DNA from: Phoma sp. XZ068 | Lineage: Eukaryota > Ascomycota > Dothideomycetes > Pleosporales > Didymellaceae | NCBI GenBank assembly: GCA_004835665.1 | Contig: RBKR01000012.1 | Span: 496,001-560,000, forward strand | Direction: 5' to 3' | DNA: 64,000 nucleotides | In this document: piece after piece, positions 42,861 to 54,636 of the stretch | Position numbering within the stretch: position 1 is the first letter of the stretch | Layout of the letters: every line of letters begins with the position of its first letter | The notes under the pieces: generated by a model | What the model was told of the DNA's origin: nothing | Databases searched by the model: none | The model's input: only the letters and a program-made list of their open reading frames with translations | Position numbers and translations under genes: made by a program

Positions 42861-44391
42861 GGGTGTTGTGTGCAGTCTCAAAAGTCGGCAACCCGGAACG
42901 AGTACGGGCGCTTATCAAATCGTTCAAGTTGGTCGCCTGTCAGTAACACGACAATCACAGCGCAGATACTTCCCGCTTTCCGAAGCGGTCCGCATGTCGT
43001 TTCTTGCTATTGGAGTGCAGCGCCTATGTTTGGTGCGGCTGACAGGTATTAATTCAAGCTTGCACCTGTCAACTCGACAGTTTCGATCATCAGCTCCAAG
43101 TGCACACCAGCGCTCGACGAAATCCCTGCGCGCATCAAGCGAAGAAGACGAATCAAGCAAGATCTGCATGTCGTTCTTCAATGCTGTAGTGTTCTTCACC
43201 TTACTATGCCGCGGTCGTCTGGTCCAACGACAAGTGACAGGTTGGCCATGGCCAGCAGGTGCAGGGAAGATCTATTTTCGGCCATAGCTTATTTTTGGCC
43301 TCTTACAAGAATTGACGACCTGAAGCTGCAGGCTGTCATCATGCATATCATGCATCAGCGCCATCAAGCTGTAAGGAGTCGCGACAATGAACTGCGCACG
43401 CTGTCAAGACATTCCCGCAGTGCGGGCGATGATATCGCGGGCAACGACACGATGGTAATCAATAACTTTTCTCGGAATACGAAGTCGCCGAATCTCAGTG
43501 CACATCACAGCCAAGTCGTGCACATCACTTGCCGGAGCTGGGATTGCCGGCGCGCATCACTGAACTGGCGTTTGCTTGTGACAACCATCTAGATCGCGAC
43601 CCCGACTGATTGTCTTGATGCGGTCCTCTTTTTCCCCTGCAGTATTGGCATTGGATAGGTATTCTCAAATAGTGACAGACCTGCGCGCTCAGGAGCTGCG
43701 CCCCAGGAGAGGCGGCCCTTCAAAACGTCACCGTCAGGGATTTGGAGGGCGCTCGCCTACACCTGCCGCACTTGCACGCCCGGTCGATCCTTCCTTGAAC
43801 TCAACGAAGCTGAGCAACAATCCTTCTCTCGTCATCGGCTCTCTTGCGCGAGCGAGCCAGGCCAGGTTTTAATAAGTCTTCTCAGTGCGACGCGCACTTA
43901 CGGTACACTGTCACCGCAATCGCAATCCGGATATATCATTAGTCGGAAGCCCACTCCGGCCCCGTAACTGCCGTACCGTCCTGCACAGAACCTCGCTCTC
44001 CCGCGGCCTGCACAGCAATTGCTGCCGACCCCCTTCGACTCTCAGCCTTCACAACAATCTGCGCGCCTGGCCTTCTGCCAATCACCTTTGTATTCTTACC
44101 CCATATAAGTTTGTCGCTTTTGAACTTCCATCTAGAGCCATAAACACCATCCCATACGCCGCCCTTGCAACTTTCCGTTATCGCGCAATATCGATTGCGC
44201 GTCAGCGCCTGGACTTCGAGGCACCTCCCCAAGATTTCCGCCGCGATTCCTCACTGCCCACGACACATCGTACAGTGTGGCGGCGACCGTCACCGCGTAC
44301 GCAGTCTAGCATCACCCTTGTCAGCAGGGTGCTGGGCTGACTGCAGGGAGACCGTTCCTGTCCAGCTGAATGCACTTGAATAATCGATACG
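42861..44391. other. Long divergent region between ASA1 and the Zn2Cys6 gene
   Basis: 1.53 kb with both promoters. Pyrimidine-rich DNA before the Zn2Cys6 start suggests a long 5' leader. No gene or tRNA is supported. Confidence 0.5.
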
Positions 44392-46488
44392 ATGGCCAGC
44401 ACTGTTATTGTCACGCCGCCTCCCCGTAATGACTCGCCAGGCAACAAGTCGTCGAAGAAGAGGGAGAGCGACGCCACTCCAGAGGGCAAGCCTAAGAGGA
44501 CGCGCACAGGATGCTTGACGTGCAGGGAAAGGCATCTGAAGTGCGACGAGAACAAGCCCTGTTGCAACAATTGCGCAAAATCTCAACGCGATTGCAACTG
44601 GGGCAAGAAGCTCAACTTCCTTGACACCACATGCGAGAGGAACGCCTACCTGATTCCCAAGGGCGCTGAATACCAGATCGCCTTTCAAGATGAGTCGAGG
44701 ATCATTGCGGGCGAGTACGTGGGCGGGCGAGAGATGTATCCCGCAGAAGAGGCCGACACGTATATACCAATGACTGGCAACGGTTTCTCAATAGGACCAA
44801 CTGGTGGTCTTGCACCTCCACCTGCTGCACACCAGCTCCTTCCGCCCATTCAAGGCATGGCCCAGGAGTCTTATCAACAGGCGCAACACTATAACTATGA
44901 TCATCAGCAGGTCCCACAACCACACCATACACGCGCCCGTAAGTGATGACCATTCATCATCAAAGCTTAAATGCTTGTGCTGACAAGACCAGGATCCAAC
45001 TACTCGAACTCGAACCGATCGCCGTACGATATGGATCACGCCGCGAGCCCTGCACCCCTCCCAACCCGCGACTACCTCAAGTCCCAAGAAGAGGTTCTTT
45101 ATATGCAAGTGTTCGTTGAGGAAATTGGGATATGGATGGACAGCATGGATTCCCACAAGCACTTCTCAAGGCTCCTGCCTTTTCACGCTTTGAATGAGCC
45201 TATGTTGCTCAACGCATTCCTTGCATGTGGCGCTCGCCATCTAGCACTCGTAAACCCAAAGTACAGTGAAGAGAAAGCCTTGCACTACTACGATATCGCG
45301 ACACGAGACTTGCTGCACTCCTTACAAGACCCGGACCGCGACACATTTCTTTGTGCGACCACAGCAGTCATTCTAAACGTTTACGAGATTATGGGCGAAC
45401 GAGCCTTGCAACGAATGAACCACATCGCTGGTGCCCGAGCGTTGATCAAAGAATGTCGTTGGAACGCACGTTCACTCGGAGTTGGCGCTGCCTGTTTCTG
45501 GCTGAATGTCGGTATGGAAATCCTTAGCTGCCTTCATTTCAACTGGCAGGTAGCCTGGGACCCTGACGAGTGGGGTATTGAGCTAGATTTCTCCCCAGAA
45601 ACCGAGTCCGGGAAAGAGGAGACCTGGACGCACAGGATTTTGTACATTGTTGCGAAGACGTGCAACTACCGCGCGTCAATACCACGGAACCCAGACATCG
45701 CACGACAAACGTTACAGGACCGTCATAACGAGTGGCTACGCTTAAAGGAAATGACAGACAGGTGGAATGAGGGCATTCCCCGCACCATGCATCCTATGGC
45801 GTACCTTTACCCAGGTCAAACTATTTCAGGTTCCGCCTTCCCCGAGGTGTGGTTGATCAAGCGGACATCCATCGTTGCCAGGCTATTTTATCATACGTGT
45901 CTGGTCCTGCTTGCGCAGATCAATCCAATCCAAGGGTCCAACGAGCCAGAAATGTGGAACATGATCGAGCAAAACTCAAAATTTATCTGCGGCATCAGCG
46001 CGCACGTCAAGGATCGCGGTGTTGCGAGTGTAGCTCTGCGCTCTCTCGCTATCGCTGGCGAGTGTCTAACAGATCGAAGAGAACAAGAAGAGGTCTTACA
46101 GATTTTCGATAAGATCCGTCAAGAGACAGGCTGGCGGGTTGGTTTCGTGAACACAGAGCTAAAGGCGAAGTGGGGCTGGGATGCGCAAGACCAGCAGCAA
46201 GCGAACGGCCATACTCAGGATGCAAACGCAGCCTACCAACAACAAGCACATCAGGCCCAGGTCGTCGTTCAACAGCAGATGCAACCTCCACCGACACAAC
46301 CCCCTATCATACGCCCACGACCTCCACCGGGCTTCGGAAACCCACTTCTTGTCGCAGACTTCAACATGCCTCAACATCCTTATCAGAGCCATTATGTACC
46401 GGCAAATTTCATCCAACAACAACCGGCGACGCTTCTCCAACCACCCATTGCCGTAGCAAACGGTTTTGGCGGGCATCAGTTTTACTGA
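44392..46488 (+). CDS. Zn2Cys6 transcription factor with fungal-specific regulatory domain
   Basis: Nuclear DNA-binding regulator. Exons 44392-44938 and 44993-46488 give 680 aa; donor GTAAGT and acceptor ACCAG split an Arg codon. The binuclear zinc cluster is at about residues 40-68: GCLTCRERHLKCDENKPCC followed by NNCAKSQRDC, so all six ligands are present. NWGKKLNFLDT follows directly. The large second half resembles the Fungal_trans_2 type domain (LLPFHALNEPMLLNAFLACG, then ARHLALVNPKY; HIAGARALIKECRW). The C-terminus is Gln/Pro-rich. The targets are unknown. Confidence 0.9.
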
Positions 46489-47382
46489 GTCTTTGTTGGT
46501 ATACATTGTCAGCCTGCGGGCTTTGTTCACTTCACTTCTGTATTATCGATTTGGCTCTGCATCATGCCTTCGGAGCGATGGCGTCTCTAGGCCTATTTGA
46601 ACCTTTCCGTCCTATATGTGGACAATCAAAAGCGAGCAATTGCTCCTCATGATGTTACGATCAGCGATTTTGACACTTCAAGGGATGTAGATGTAGTCAA
46701 CCTCTCGCTTGCATAATGTACATATACCCCGGACGTAGCGTGCTGAGAGAAGGATATATAATGTCACCGCTACGGTCAGTACCACAGTACCACTTCTTGA
46801 CCTAGATCCGATTTCCCCGTACTATCCCTTCTTTTCCAAGTACCATGTCTCACCTTGCCTTTGACTCCGCTGTTACACCAAAGAAACTCAGTCACTGAGA
46901 GACCTCTTTGTCAATCCATTGATTTTCTTGTCATCGTGAATATCCTTGCGGCACGTCATCCTACGCCAAGGCATATTGAGATTGCGCCGGATATCCCTGT
47001 TCTTGGACGGAGTATTTATCCGAGAACGGTCAAGACTATTTAAATACATGCCCCGCAATACGCCGAAGCACACCCCCAAGAATCGTTGACAACTAGGCAG
47101 AGTGGATGCCAAGCACCTGACACAGTACAAACGACTTAAACAAGCCTTCCAGTTGACTTGGTATCTAGCTTGGAGCAAGATAGGTGGTGGAAAATGGAGA
47201 CTTTGAGGCAAGAAGCCAAGGAGGCCAACGGTAAGTGCAATCTATCGTGAAGCTGAGTCTGAAGCATTGTGCCATAGAAATAAGGGTCACACTCTTGACA
47301 GCTCTGTGCTTTCCGTGTAGCATAACTTGTGCCCCATTACCTCTCTGTTTAAAATATTCTCGTGGCGACTTGCAGAGATACG
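46489..47382. other. Gap before the lactonase gene
   Basis: 894 bp; 3' flank of the Zn2Cys6 gene and promoter of the lactonase. Nothing else is supported. Confidence 0.5.
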
Positions 47383-48682
47383 ATGTTGACTCCCAACCCA
47401 CATCTTCTAATCTTGTGCCTTCCTTTCCTAACAAATGCAGCGACCCTCTTCGCAGCCCAGTCAAACGGCGACCTAAGTACCCTAGCACTCACTCGCAACG
47501 GCCCGTCATACAACCTCTCCGTAACATCCACAACCAGAGAGTGTGGTAGAAACCCCTCGTGGCTCAACATCGACTCGAAGCAGCGATTGTTGTACTGCCT
47601 CGATAGGGGTCAAAGTAACGATACCAAAGGCTCGCTCAACTCGTTCAGCATAGAAAGTAAGGGCGCGTTGAGTAAGATCGATAGTGTTGATGCACCATTC
47701 TCAGGTGTAGCGGCTGAATACTTCGCTCTCGAGGGTGGGAGGAGAGGATATGTAACTGCAAGCTAGTTCGTATATATTTATCGTCCTTTCATCAATCATC
47801 TAACAGAGGCAGCAATAAATCAGCTATTGCAGCCTTCTCGTTCCCCACCAACGGCTCTCTAGAAACCCCATCACAAGTCTTGTATCCAACATCGAATATC
47901 ACAGGACCTATTGCAAGTCGACAGAACGGCAGCTATTCACACCATGTCATCCTGGATCCAACTCAGAAGTACATCCTGATCCCGGACCTTGGTGCCGATT
48001 TGATACGCGTCTTTACCCACCATCCCGAGACCGCGGCACCACTGCACGAGTTGGAGCCTTTAAGGACGGATGCTGGTGCAGGGCCTAGGCATGGTGTGTT
48101 CTGGAAAGCCCCTGGGAAGAAAGACTGGTATTTGCTTTTCAATGGCGAGTTGAGCCAGAAAGTGTACTCATACCGCATCACCTACACTTCTAGCGGCCTC
48201 GCATGGGAAAAGGTATGTGAGGTCATTGCTTTGGGGCAGTTGGGAGACACACTACCGCCTAATACGGCGCCGACAAGTGAAATTGCTGTCTGTGTAAGTT
48301 CTTGCCGCTATCTTGCTCAGCTTTAAAATGGAAGCTACTAATGAGGAATCAGCCTGATCAGAGATTCGTAATTGTAAGCAGTCGGCAGCACTCCTTCCAG
48401 TTATCTCCTCTACACCAGAAGGATTCAAGTGACTCCCTCTCGACGTTTAGGATTCATAATGATGGGACATTGAATCTGGTGCAGATTGCGCCCTGTGGAG
48501 GGTATCTGCCAAGACAGTTCAGTCTGAACAAGAAGGGAGATAGAGTTGCGGTGGGCCATCAGGGGAACAATACAGTAGTTGTTTGGGACAGGGATATTAG
48601 AAGTGGGAATATTGGAGAGAAGGTGGGGGAAGTGAAACTTAGGGGGCCGGTGGTGTTTGTTGGGTGGGACGAGTCAAGGTAG
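47383..48682 (+). CDS. Secreted lactonase-type beta-propeller (carboxy-cis,cis-muconate cyclase-like), probably broken
   Basis: Member of the 6-phosphogluconolactonase / 3-carboxy-cis,cis-muconate cyclase propeller family. Exons 47383-47765, 47807-48293 and 48353-48682 would give 399 codons. The start MLTPNPHLLILCLPFLTNA looks like a signal peptide. Family blocks are RECGRNPSWLNID, HHVILDPTQKYILIPDLGAD, GPRHGVFW, PDQRFVIVSSR and LPRQFSLNKKGDRVAVG. The only donor that keeps the frame at intron 1 (GTTCGT at 47766) joins TA to A, making TAA at codon 128; homologues would be expected to have Tyr or similar there. No other GT or GC donor restores the frame. So either the gene is inactivated or splicing is non-canonical. 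Functional assignment is to family level only. Confidence 0.7.
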
Positions 48683-50986
48683 CCAAAACGTTCAGCCGGG
48701 TGTAGGAGAGTAATACAGTACCAAATACATATGCTCAACATGTTGAGCCTCGTAAGAGGTATTCTTACATAATTAATAAACGGGCGATTCGGTAACACGG
48801 TTCCTAAACATCTGTCCTTGCCCACATTGAAGCCCGCATAAAAGACTAGTGATCGCAAGCCAACGTGCTCACTCTGCATGCAAGTTTTGACGAAGATCCA
48901 ATAGATGTTCTGCTAGAGGTTTGTGAGGATGATATATCGGAGGCTGTGAGGGTCGGTTGAGCGAGCCGAGAGTAGATTCATATGCGTTATGATCGTCCGG
49001 GAAATAAAACAGGAACTAAACCCGGGCTTGTTCTCGGAGAAGGCATGCACAAATAAGCTTGATTGAAATGTTCAGGTCCAGACAAGTGATCCATGACCAT
49101 AGAAATCAACGAAATTAGGCGGAAATGAGAAGCCCCGAGGCTTAAAGCTTCACAGGACTTCGGGGCAGACATGAAGGATTTAAACTTCGGCATTGAAGGT
49201 GTTACGTTGATTATGACTCTGACACGATCGGCGTGTCCACAACTAGGTTTTCTGTCGAGCCTGCTTCCTAGAGCATACCAGACGATGGAGTCCTGTGGAA
49301 GAGCGTAAATACGGTGGACGCTCACCCGCTTGACTAACCCGTCCCTGACAGCAGAACTGATTGTTCATCCTAAGGTTCTCGACAACGTTTTGCCATCAGG
49401 GTCCTCAGACAGGCTAACCAAGACCTCAGATCGGCTATCAAGGTCCTCAAAGCATGCTACTATAAGGTCCCGGCCACCTTGCCGGTCTGCATACTGTCGC
49501 ACCCCCTCGCCCATCACCTCGACGATGGCCTTACTTCTCTCCTATCGACCTAACGCTATTCTCAGGGTCCTGGGGCCACAACTTCCATCTGCCCCGCACT
49601 AACCACATTACCTCACGATGTGACGTCCAGACTTTCCAGTCTTTCCCCGCACCCGCGACCATGGCTTGCTACCGCGATCATATCTCGAAAGGCAAAAACG
49701 ATACCTTGGCCACCCAGATTCGATGGCGTTCTATTTGGAATTCGATCTTAAGATGCAGTAGCCAGGCCCACGCCACATTTCGGACATGCCAGAATATGAT
49801 GCAGGTCGAATCCCCATGGTCCGAGTCCGGATTGTCCGCCATTGTCCACCATCGATCTGGTCATATGGATCTTCTTAAATCCGGGGTAAAATGTAGTACA
49901 CAGTTGCCACGTAGCAGTCCTTTGCTCCGACGTCTTTATACACTGCTATGCGCTATTTCTGGTAAATACGCTTCGTGAGGAAGCTACCCCGCCATGGCCG
50001 TTGCGGCCTTGCGGGTCAAAGATACAACCCCTCGGCATTAAGGATCTCCGCACGGTAGTCTAGGAGCCGCATGCAGTGGAGCTGCAGTAGACCTGTCTAG
50101 ATACCGAAAGAGCGTTGCTATTGGACAATGGCTTTGCTGTTTGCGGGTGAGAGATGTGCACGGAGGGATGTGGCTTGTCAGGCTTGTACGACTGCTGGAG
50201 CATAACGTTTCGGGTGCGTTCGACCGACCCAGTTGGCAGATGTAGCTGTCCAGGCCCCCGACGCGATGGTAGGTTCTCATATTCATATGGGCTGCATCAA
50301 CGGATGCGGTTTCGGGATGAGCCTGCAAGTCTGACGAGTCTTCAAGCCAGGAAGTGCAAGGGCAGAAAATATGCAATGATTGAGGAGGTGAGTTACGTGT
50401 AGTTGTCTTCCTTGGACATCACGATGAATTGAACGATATATCTCGATATCAGGGAAATGTTCTTGGATCCCTGCGTCATACTGCACGGCCGTAGACTGTT
50501 GGGCTGAGTAAAAAACATCAGGCGATATCTGCGTTCCTAAAACAGCAAGCCGCCTAACGTCAAGCCACCCCGCCTCGAATTGCTCTTTACTCTCCCCTCA
50601 CACCACAATAAATGCGCCTTTGACCCTGGCTCTGTGATGTACACTAACGTCAGGCCACATTAGCTCGTACCAATCACGGGTAGTTCACTCCACTGATGAG
50701 CGTCCACGGCCCTCACGCTACGAGTGTCGCCTCCCGTCCGATGCAGCATCATCCGACAGTTTGTCCTACGGTTTTTGAGAGGTACCCCTCGGTGGTCACT
50801 GCGCCTCACCAAAAGACCTTCAAAGCCAATGAGAGACTTTGAGCAGTTCCTGAAATGGCTCCGGCTCACCGAGCAGGCGACTCGGAATGGCCGGTGAAGA
50901 GGAGCTTGTCATTGACCAGAGCTGTAACTTCCCAAGAAAGCAAGCGCTCGAGCTATCGAGACCCTTGTCCTTGAAGTATACTGCAG

Positions 50987-50992
50987 GTGGGG
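50987..50992 (+). promoter_or_regulatory. Possible CreA site
   Basis: GTGGGG fits the SYGGRG consensus of the carbon-repression factor CreA, about 40 bp before the TATA box. A 6-bp match is weak evidence. Confidence 0.25.
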
Positions 50993-51029
50993 TCACGATC
51001 TCGAGGTCACCAAAACCTTCGATTGCAGG

Positions 51030-51037
51030 TATATAAG
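51030..51037 (+). promoter_or_regulatory. TATA box of the alcohol dehydrogenase gene
   Basis: TATATAAG lies 107 bp before the ATG at 51145, followed by a CA-rich leader, as in highly expressed fungal genes. Confidence 0.6.
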
Positions 51038-51144
51038 ACCTCAGCCCACCTGCTCAATTGAATCATCAGCCTTCGATCAATCAATTCACTACCACTCTGA
51101 ACACTTTTCCAGACAACCAAGTTTTCGAACTTCACGTCACCAAC

Positions 51145-52308
51145 ATGCCATCAATCCCAAAGGAGCAATGGGCGCAGGTCATCGAGAAGACCGGTGGTCC
51201 CGTCGAGTACAAGAAGATCCCCGTACAGGAGCCCGGTCCAGATGAGGTACTTGTCAATATCAAGTACTCTGGTGTCTGCCACACTGATCTCCACGCTGTA
51301 AACGGCGACTGGCCCCTGGTAGGCTCAATTTCACACTCATATATGATCATATATCCTAACGTCTCTCCCAGGCGACCAAGCTACCTCTGGTCGGTGGTCA
51401 CGAGGGTGCCGGTGTTGTTGTTGCTAAGGGCAACCTTGTCAACGATATTGAGATTGGCGACTATGCTGGTGTCAAATGGATTAATGGAACCTGCCTTGCC
51501 TGCGATTTCTGCCAACAGTCAGACGAGCCGCTCTGCTCAAAAGCCCTCCTTTCTGGTTACACAGTCGATGGTACCTTCCAGCAGTACTGCATTGCTAAGG
51601 CTGCTCACGTTGCCCGCATTCCAAAGGAGTGTGCTCTCGATGCCATTGCCCCTGTTCTCTGCGCTGGTATCACCGTCTACAAGGGCCTGAAGGAGTCTGG
51701 TGTCAAACCCGGTCAGTGGGTCGCCATCGTCGGTGCTGGTGGTGGTCTCGGATCTCTTGCTTGCCAGTACGCTAAGGCTATGGGCTGCCGTGTCATCGGT
51801 ATTGACACTGGTGATGAGAAGAAGAAAATGGTCACCCAGGAGCTTGGCGGTGAAGCATTTGTAGACTTTGCGACATCCAAGAACGTCGTTGCCGATGTAC
51901 AAAAAGCCACACCGGATGGTCTTGGCCCGCATGCTGTCATTCTCGTCGCCGTCAATGAGAAACCATTCCAGCAGGCTGCTGAGTACGTCCGACCTCGCGG
52001 TACCGTTATCTGCATTGGTCTCCCAGCCGGTGCTTACCTCAAGGCTCCCGTCTTCGAGTCCGTTATTAAGATGGTCAGGATCCAGGGTACGTTGAATCAT
52101 CTCGCGCAACTGTTGCAAATGCTAACTCACATTTCCAGGTTCCTACGTCGGTAACCGAAAAGACAGTGCAGAGGCTATCGACTTCTTCGCTCGTGGCTTG
52201 ATCAAGGCCCCGTTCAAGGTTGTCGGTCTCTCCGAGCTCCAAATGGTGTATGATAAGATGCACGCTGGTGCCATCGCTGGACGTTACGTCCTTGACACTT
52301 CCAAATAA
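51145..52308 (+). CDS. adh1: Zinc alcohol dehydrogenase (yeast ADH1 type)
   Basis: Cytosolic NAD-dependent medium-chain dehydrogenase interconverting ethanol and acetaldehyde. Exons 51145-51318, 51372-52086 and 52139-52308 give 352 aa, the usual length (yeast Adh1 348). Catalytic zinc ligands lie in YSGVCHTDLHAVNGDWPL and LVGGHEGAG. The structural zinc site is CLACDFCQQSDEPLC. The family block LSGYTVDGTFQQYCIAKA follows, and the Rossmann motif is VGAGGGLGSLACQYAKAMG. Both introns are canonical (GTAGGC/CCCAG; GTACGT/TCCAG). Filamentous fungi have several paralogues, so the symbol marks the type rather than proven orthology. Confidence 0.93.
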
Positions 52309-52798
52309 GATGCTTGCAGCAACGTTGCGGCGAAGGGCGCCAATCCTGAAAGGAGCGACTGGGGAGATATCATGCTGGGTAGAACATTAGCTTTCCTGTA
52401 AATACTGGATCAATAAAGGTTTCAACTTTGAACGCATCCCTAGTCCTTTTTCATTCATGTGGATACTACTCTCATCTGGTTGGCATCTCGGATTCAATAC
52501 TGGCTCGAGACTGTACGCTGCTCTTAGGTTCGGCATCGAGCGAACCCATCAACTCTAAGTTAACAGAAATACAAGACCTAGCAAACATCTACGAATGGGT
52601 CTTGTACTACGTCAGCCCGACACAATTAGCATCAATCTATCATAATGGGGGTCTTAGCGTAATCGTGTCTGCACGCCCGGCGGCTAAGCCACACCGGTGC
52701 ATCCATGGAGATCAAAACAATGCCCCTGGCTGTAATGACCGACCACTCCATAATCAAAGACTAGGGCGATCAATGGGAGATATTCGAGGTCTGGTTGA
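52309..52798. other. Gap between the dehydrogenase and the Upc2-like gene
   Basis: 490 bp. A 126-aa frame at 52428-52808 has no family resemblance and overlaps the next start. Confidence 0.5.
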
Positions 52799-53980
52799 AT
52801 GCCAATAAAACGATGCCACAAAAAGTCCCGAGCCGGATGCGACACCTGCAAGCGACGGCGCGTCAAGTGTGACGAGGTCACGCCCATATGTGGAACATGC
52901 GCTCAACGTCAAGAGCCATGGAGATACTCACACTCGATTATTACGACTGCCAAAATAAAGAAGCCCGCTACATCGATCACAACATCTCGATCGCCTAATC
53001 CAATCATCCTCATATCATCCCCATACTTCGATGCTCACCATGCGCCATCCTCACGACTTGTCTCATACAATGCCACCCGGATGAAGGAAATGAAACTCAT
53101 GCATCACTGGAGCACGGTCACATATCTCGACTCCGGACCTCGCAACATGGAGGTCTTTCGCGACTACATCGTTGGCAAGGCGGTGAAGTACAACTACCTT
53201 ATGGACATCTTGCTTGCATTCACCTCTCTCCACAATGCGAGCAAAGCACCAAGGGCGCTTGAAGCCTACGATCACGTTACTACAGCCCTCCATTACCAGA
53301 ATCAAAGTATAGCTGAGCTGAATCGATGTCAGTCCCTGGTCAGCATTACGCAAGACAACTGCGAACCAGTCGTACTTGTTACCGCTCTAAACGCATTTTG
53401 CACTCTATTGGCATCCATTGTGCCATTTCCGTCAGGAGAGCAGCTAGAGTCAATACCTGAGGTGATGCTGCGCGTTAGACAGTTTATGCTGGGCTTGAAC
53501 GAAGTCATTGAGCAGTATCGTGGCTGGGTCACGGACAGCGAATTGTCGCGGATCTTCAGAAGCCCTACCGTTCAGAAGATTGAAGACGGAGGATCGATTA
53601 CAGCGGAGAAAGTACGCACGTTGTGTGATGCTATACTGGCGAACTTGGATCTCGATGATATTGAGACTCCTTTATTTCGCAGCACCCTGGAGAAGCTGGA
53701 GAAGGCGTATGCAGATAACCATGGTCGGTCAGTCCTTTTCTGGATGGTCATGGTAGAGGATGAATTCTACCAGAAACTTGAGCGAGGTGGAGTTGCAGCT
53801 ATGGTGATACTGGCCTGTTGGGGAACACTCACATATGCACTAGAGGAAGTGTGGTGGACAAGGTATGCTGGCCGAAGGATCGTGGAAGATCTGTCTTTTC
53901 GACTGAGGAATTGTGGCCCCCGATGGGACGAGATTCTACAGTGGTGCTACGAACAAGTTGGGATATGCAAAGTTATGTAG
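52799..53980 (+). CDS. Upc2-like Zn2Cys6 regulator lacking the sixth cysteine
   Basis: Intronless, 393 aa from the ATG at 52799. The N-terminal zinc cluster reads CDTCKRRRVKCDEV and then PICGTCAQRQEPW: Cys14, 17, 24, 31 and 34 fit C-x2-C-x6-C-x6-C-x2-C-x6-C, but position 41 is Trp (TGG at 52919-52921) where the last ligand should be. No other Cys follows within 100 residues. The remainder matches the sterol uptake control (Upc2-like) regulatory domain: MKLMHHWSTVTYLDSG, then YNYLMDILLAFTSLHNAS. The frame is otherwise intact, so the protein may bind DNA poorly or act without DNA binding. It is followed by an MFS transporter. Confidence 0.85.
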   Translation: MPIKRCHKKSRAGCDTCKRRRVKCDEVTPICGTCAQRQEPWRYSHSIITTAKIKKPATSITTSRSPNPIILISSPYFDAHHAPSSRLVSYNATRMKEMKLMHHWSTVTYLDSGPRNMEVFRDYIVGKAVKYNYLMDILLAFTSLHNASKAPRALEAYDHVTTALHYQNQSIAELNRCQSLVSITQDNCEPVVLVTALNAFCTLLASIVPFPSGEQLESIPEVMLRVRQFMLGLNEVIEQYRGWVTDSELSRIFRSPTVQKIEDGGSITAEKVRTLCDAILANLDLDDIETPLFRSTLEKLEKAYADNHGRSVLFWMVMVEDEFYQKLERGGVAAMVILACWGTLTYALEEVWWTRYAGRRIVEDLSFRLRNCGPRWDEILQWCYEQVGICKVM

Positions 53981-54636
53981 TCAACAGGACTGTGTGAGAT
54001 GGTCCTGAACGAAAAAAAAAAAAACCCCCCACGCAATCAGTCTAGCTCCCGTTCTCGGCTACTACTCCTATGGTGCGCTCCGCCTCAACCTCAAGGGGAT
54101 TTGGCTGAAGCACGCTGTTATAGCGTCGTCGAAGTTGAAATGATGTTCCTGTTAACAGCCACCCATCTGGTTAGACACTTAAAATGCGTTGGGAAGCGTG
54201 ATTTGTGTATATCTAGGTATATATTTGCTTAGTGCCTGCCTTAAGCTCATCGACTTCCTATTGAGCCTGATATCGTAAGCGATCTCTTGTCATTGTTAAT
54301 AAAACGGAACAAATAGCATACACTTAGATGTTACATCCCCCAGTTTCATGTCTGAAGTATTTCTGCTTCTCTACATCGCCACTGTGTCACCCTTTCGGGA
54401 TTTTTGGATCCTGTTGCCATCCACAGCTGCCTCCACAGCTCGGGGCGCACATGAACAGGCTTGTTGAAACTCTTGGGACAAGTTCAACGAGAAACATGTG
54501 AAGTTCGGTGGCCAACTGAGTGACAGCGTGGAAATAATGCTTAATGACGTAATCGCCCTGTTCTGACCACTGACTCCCCTATCGTTTCGCTCCCCGCGGG
54601 CCTATTGTGCTCTCCTTATACATTGACTCCGTCATA
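53981..54636. other. Gap between the Upc2-like gene and the MFS transporter
   Basis: 656 bp with a homopolymer tract near its start; otherwise unassigned promoter DNA. Confidence 0.5.
54012..54030 (+). repeat. A13-C6 homopolymer tract
   Basis: Thirteen A then six C, just after the Upc2-like gene. It could be a natural tract or a sequencing-length error; it lies outside coding DNA. Confidence 0.8.

Larger units (their letters stand above)
48683..51144. other. 2.5-kb gene-poor region upstream of the alcohol dehydrogenase
   Basis: Only short frames on both strands and no recognisable transposase or reverse-transcriptase motifs. The last 150 bp hold the alcohol dehydrogenase promoter. Confidence 0.5.

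Noticed and set aside
49790..49840. tRNA B-box-like sequence (GGTCGAATCC)
   Set aside because: One base short of the consensus, with no acceptor stem or anticodon arm around it.
52428..52808. 126-aa ORF before the Upc2-like regulator
   Set aside because: It overlaps the start of a supported gene in another frame and has no domain-like pattern.
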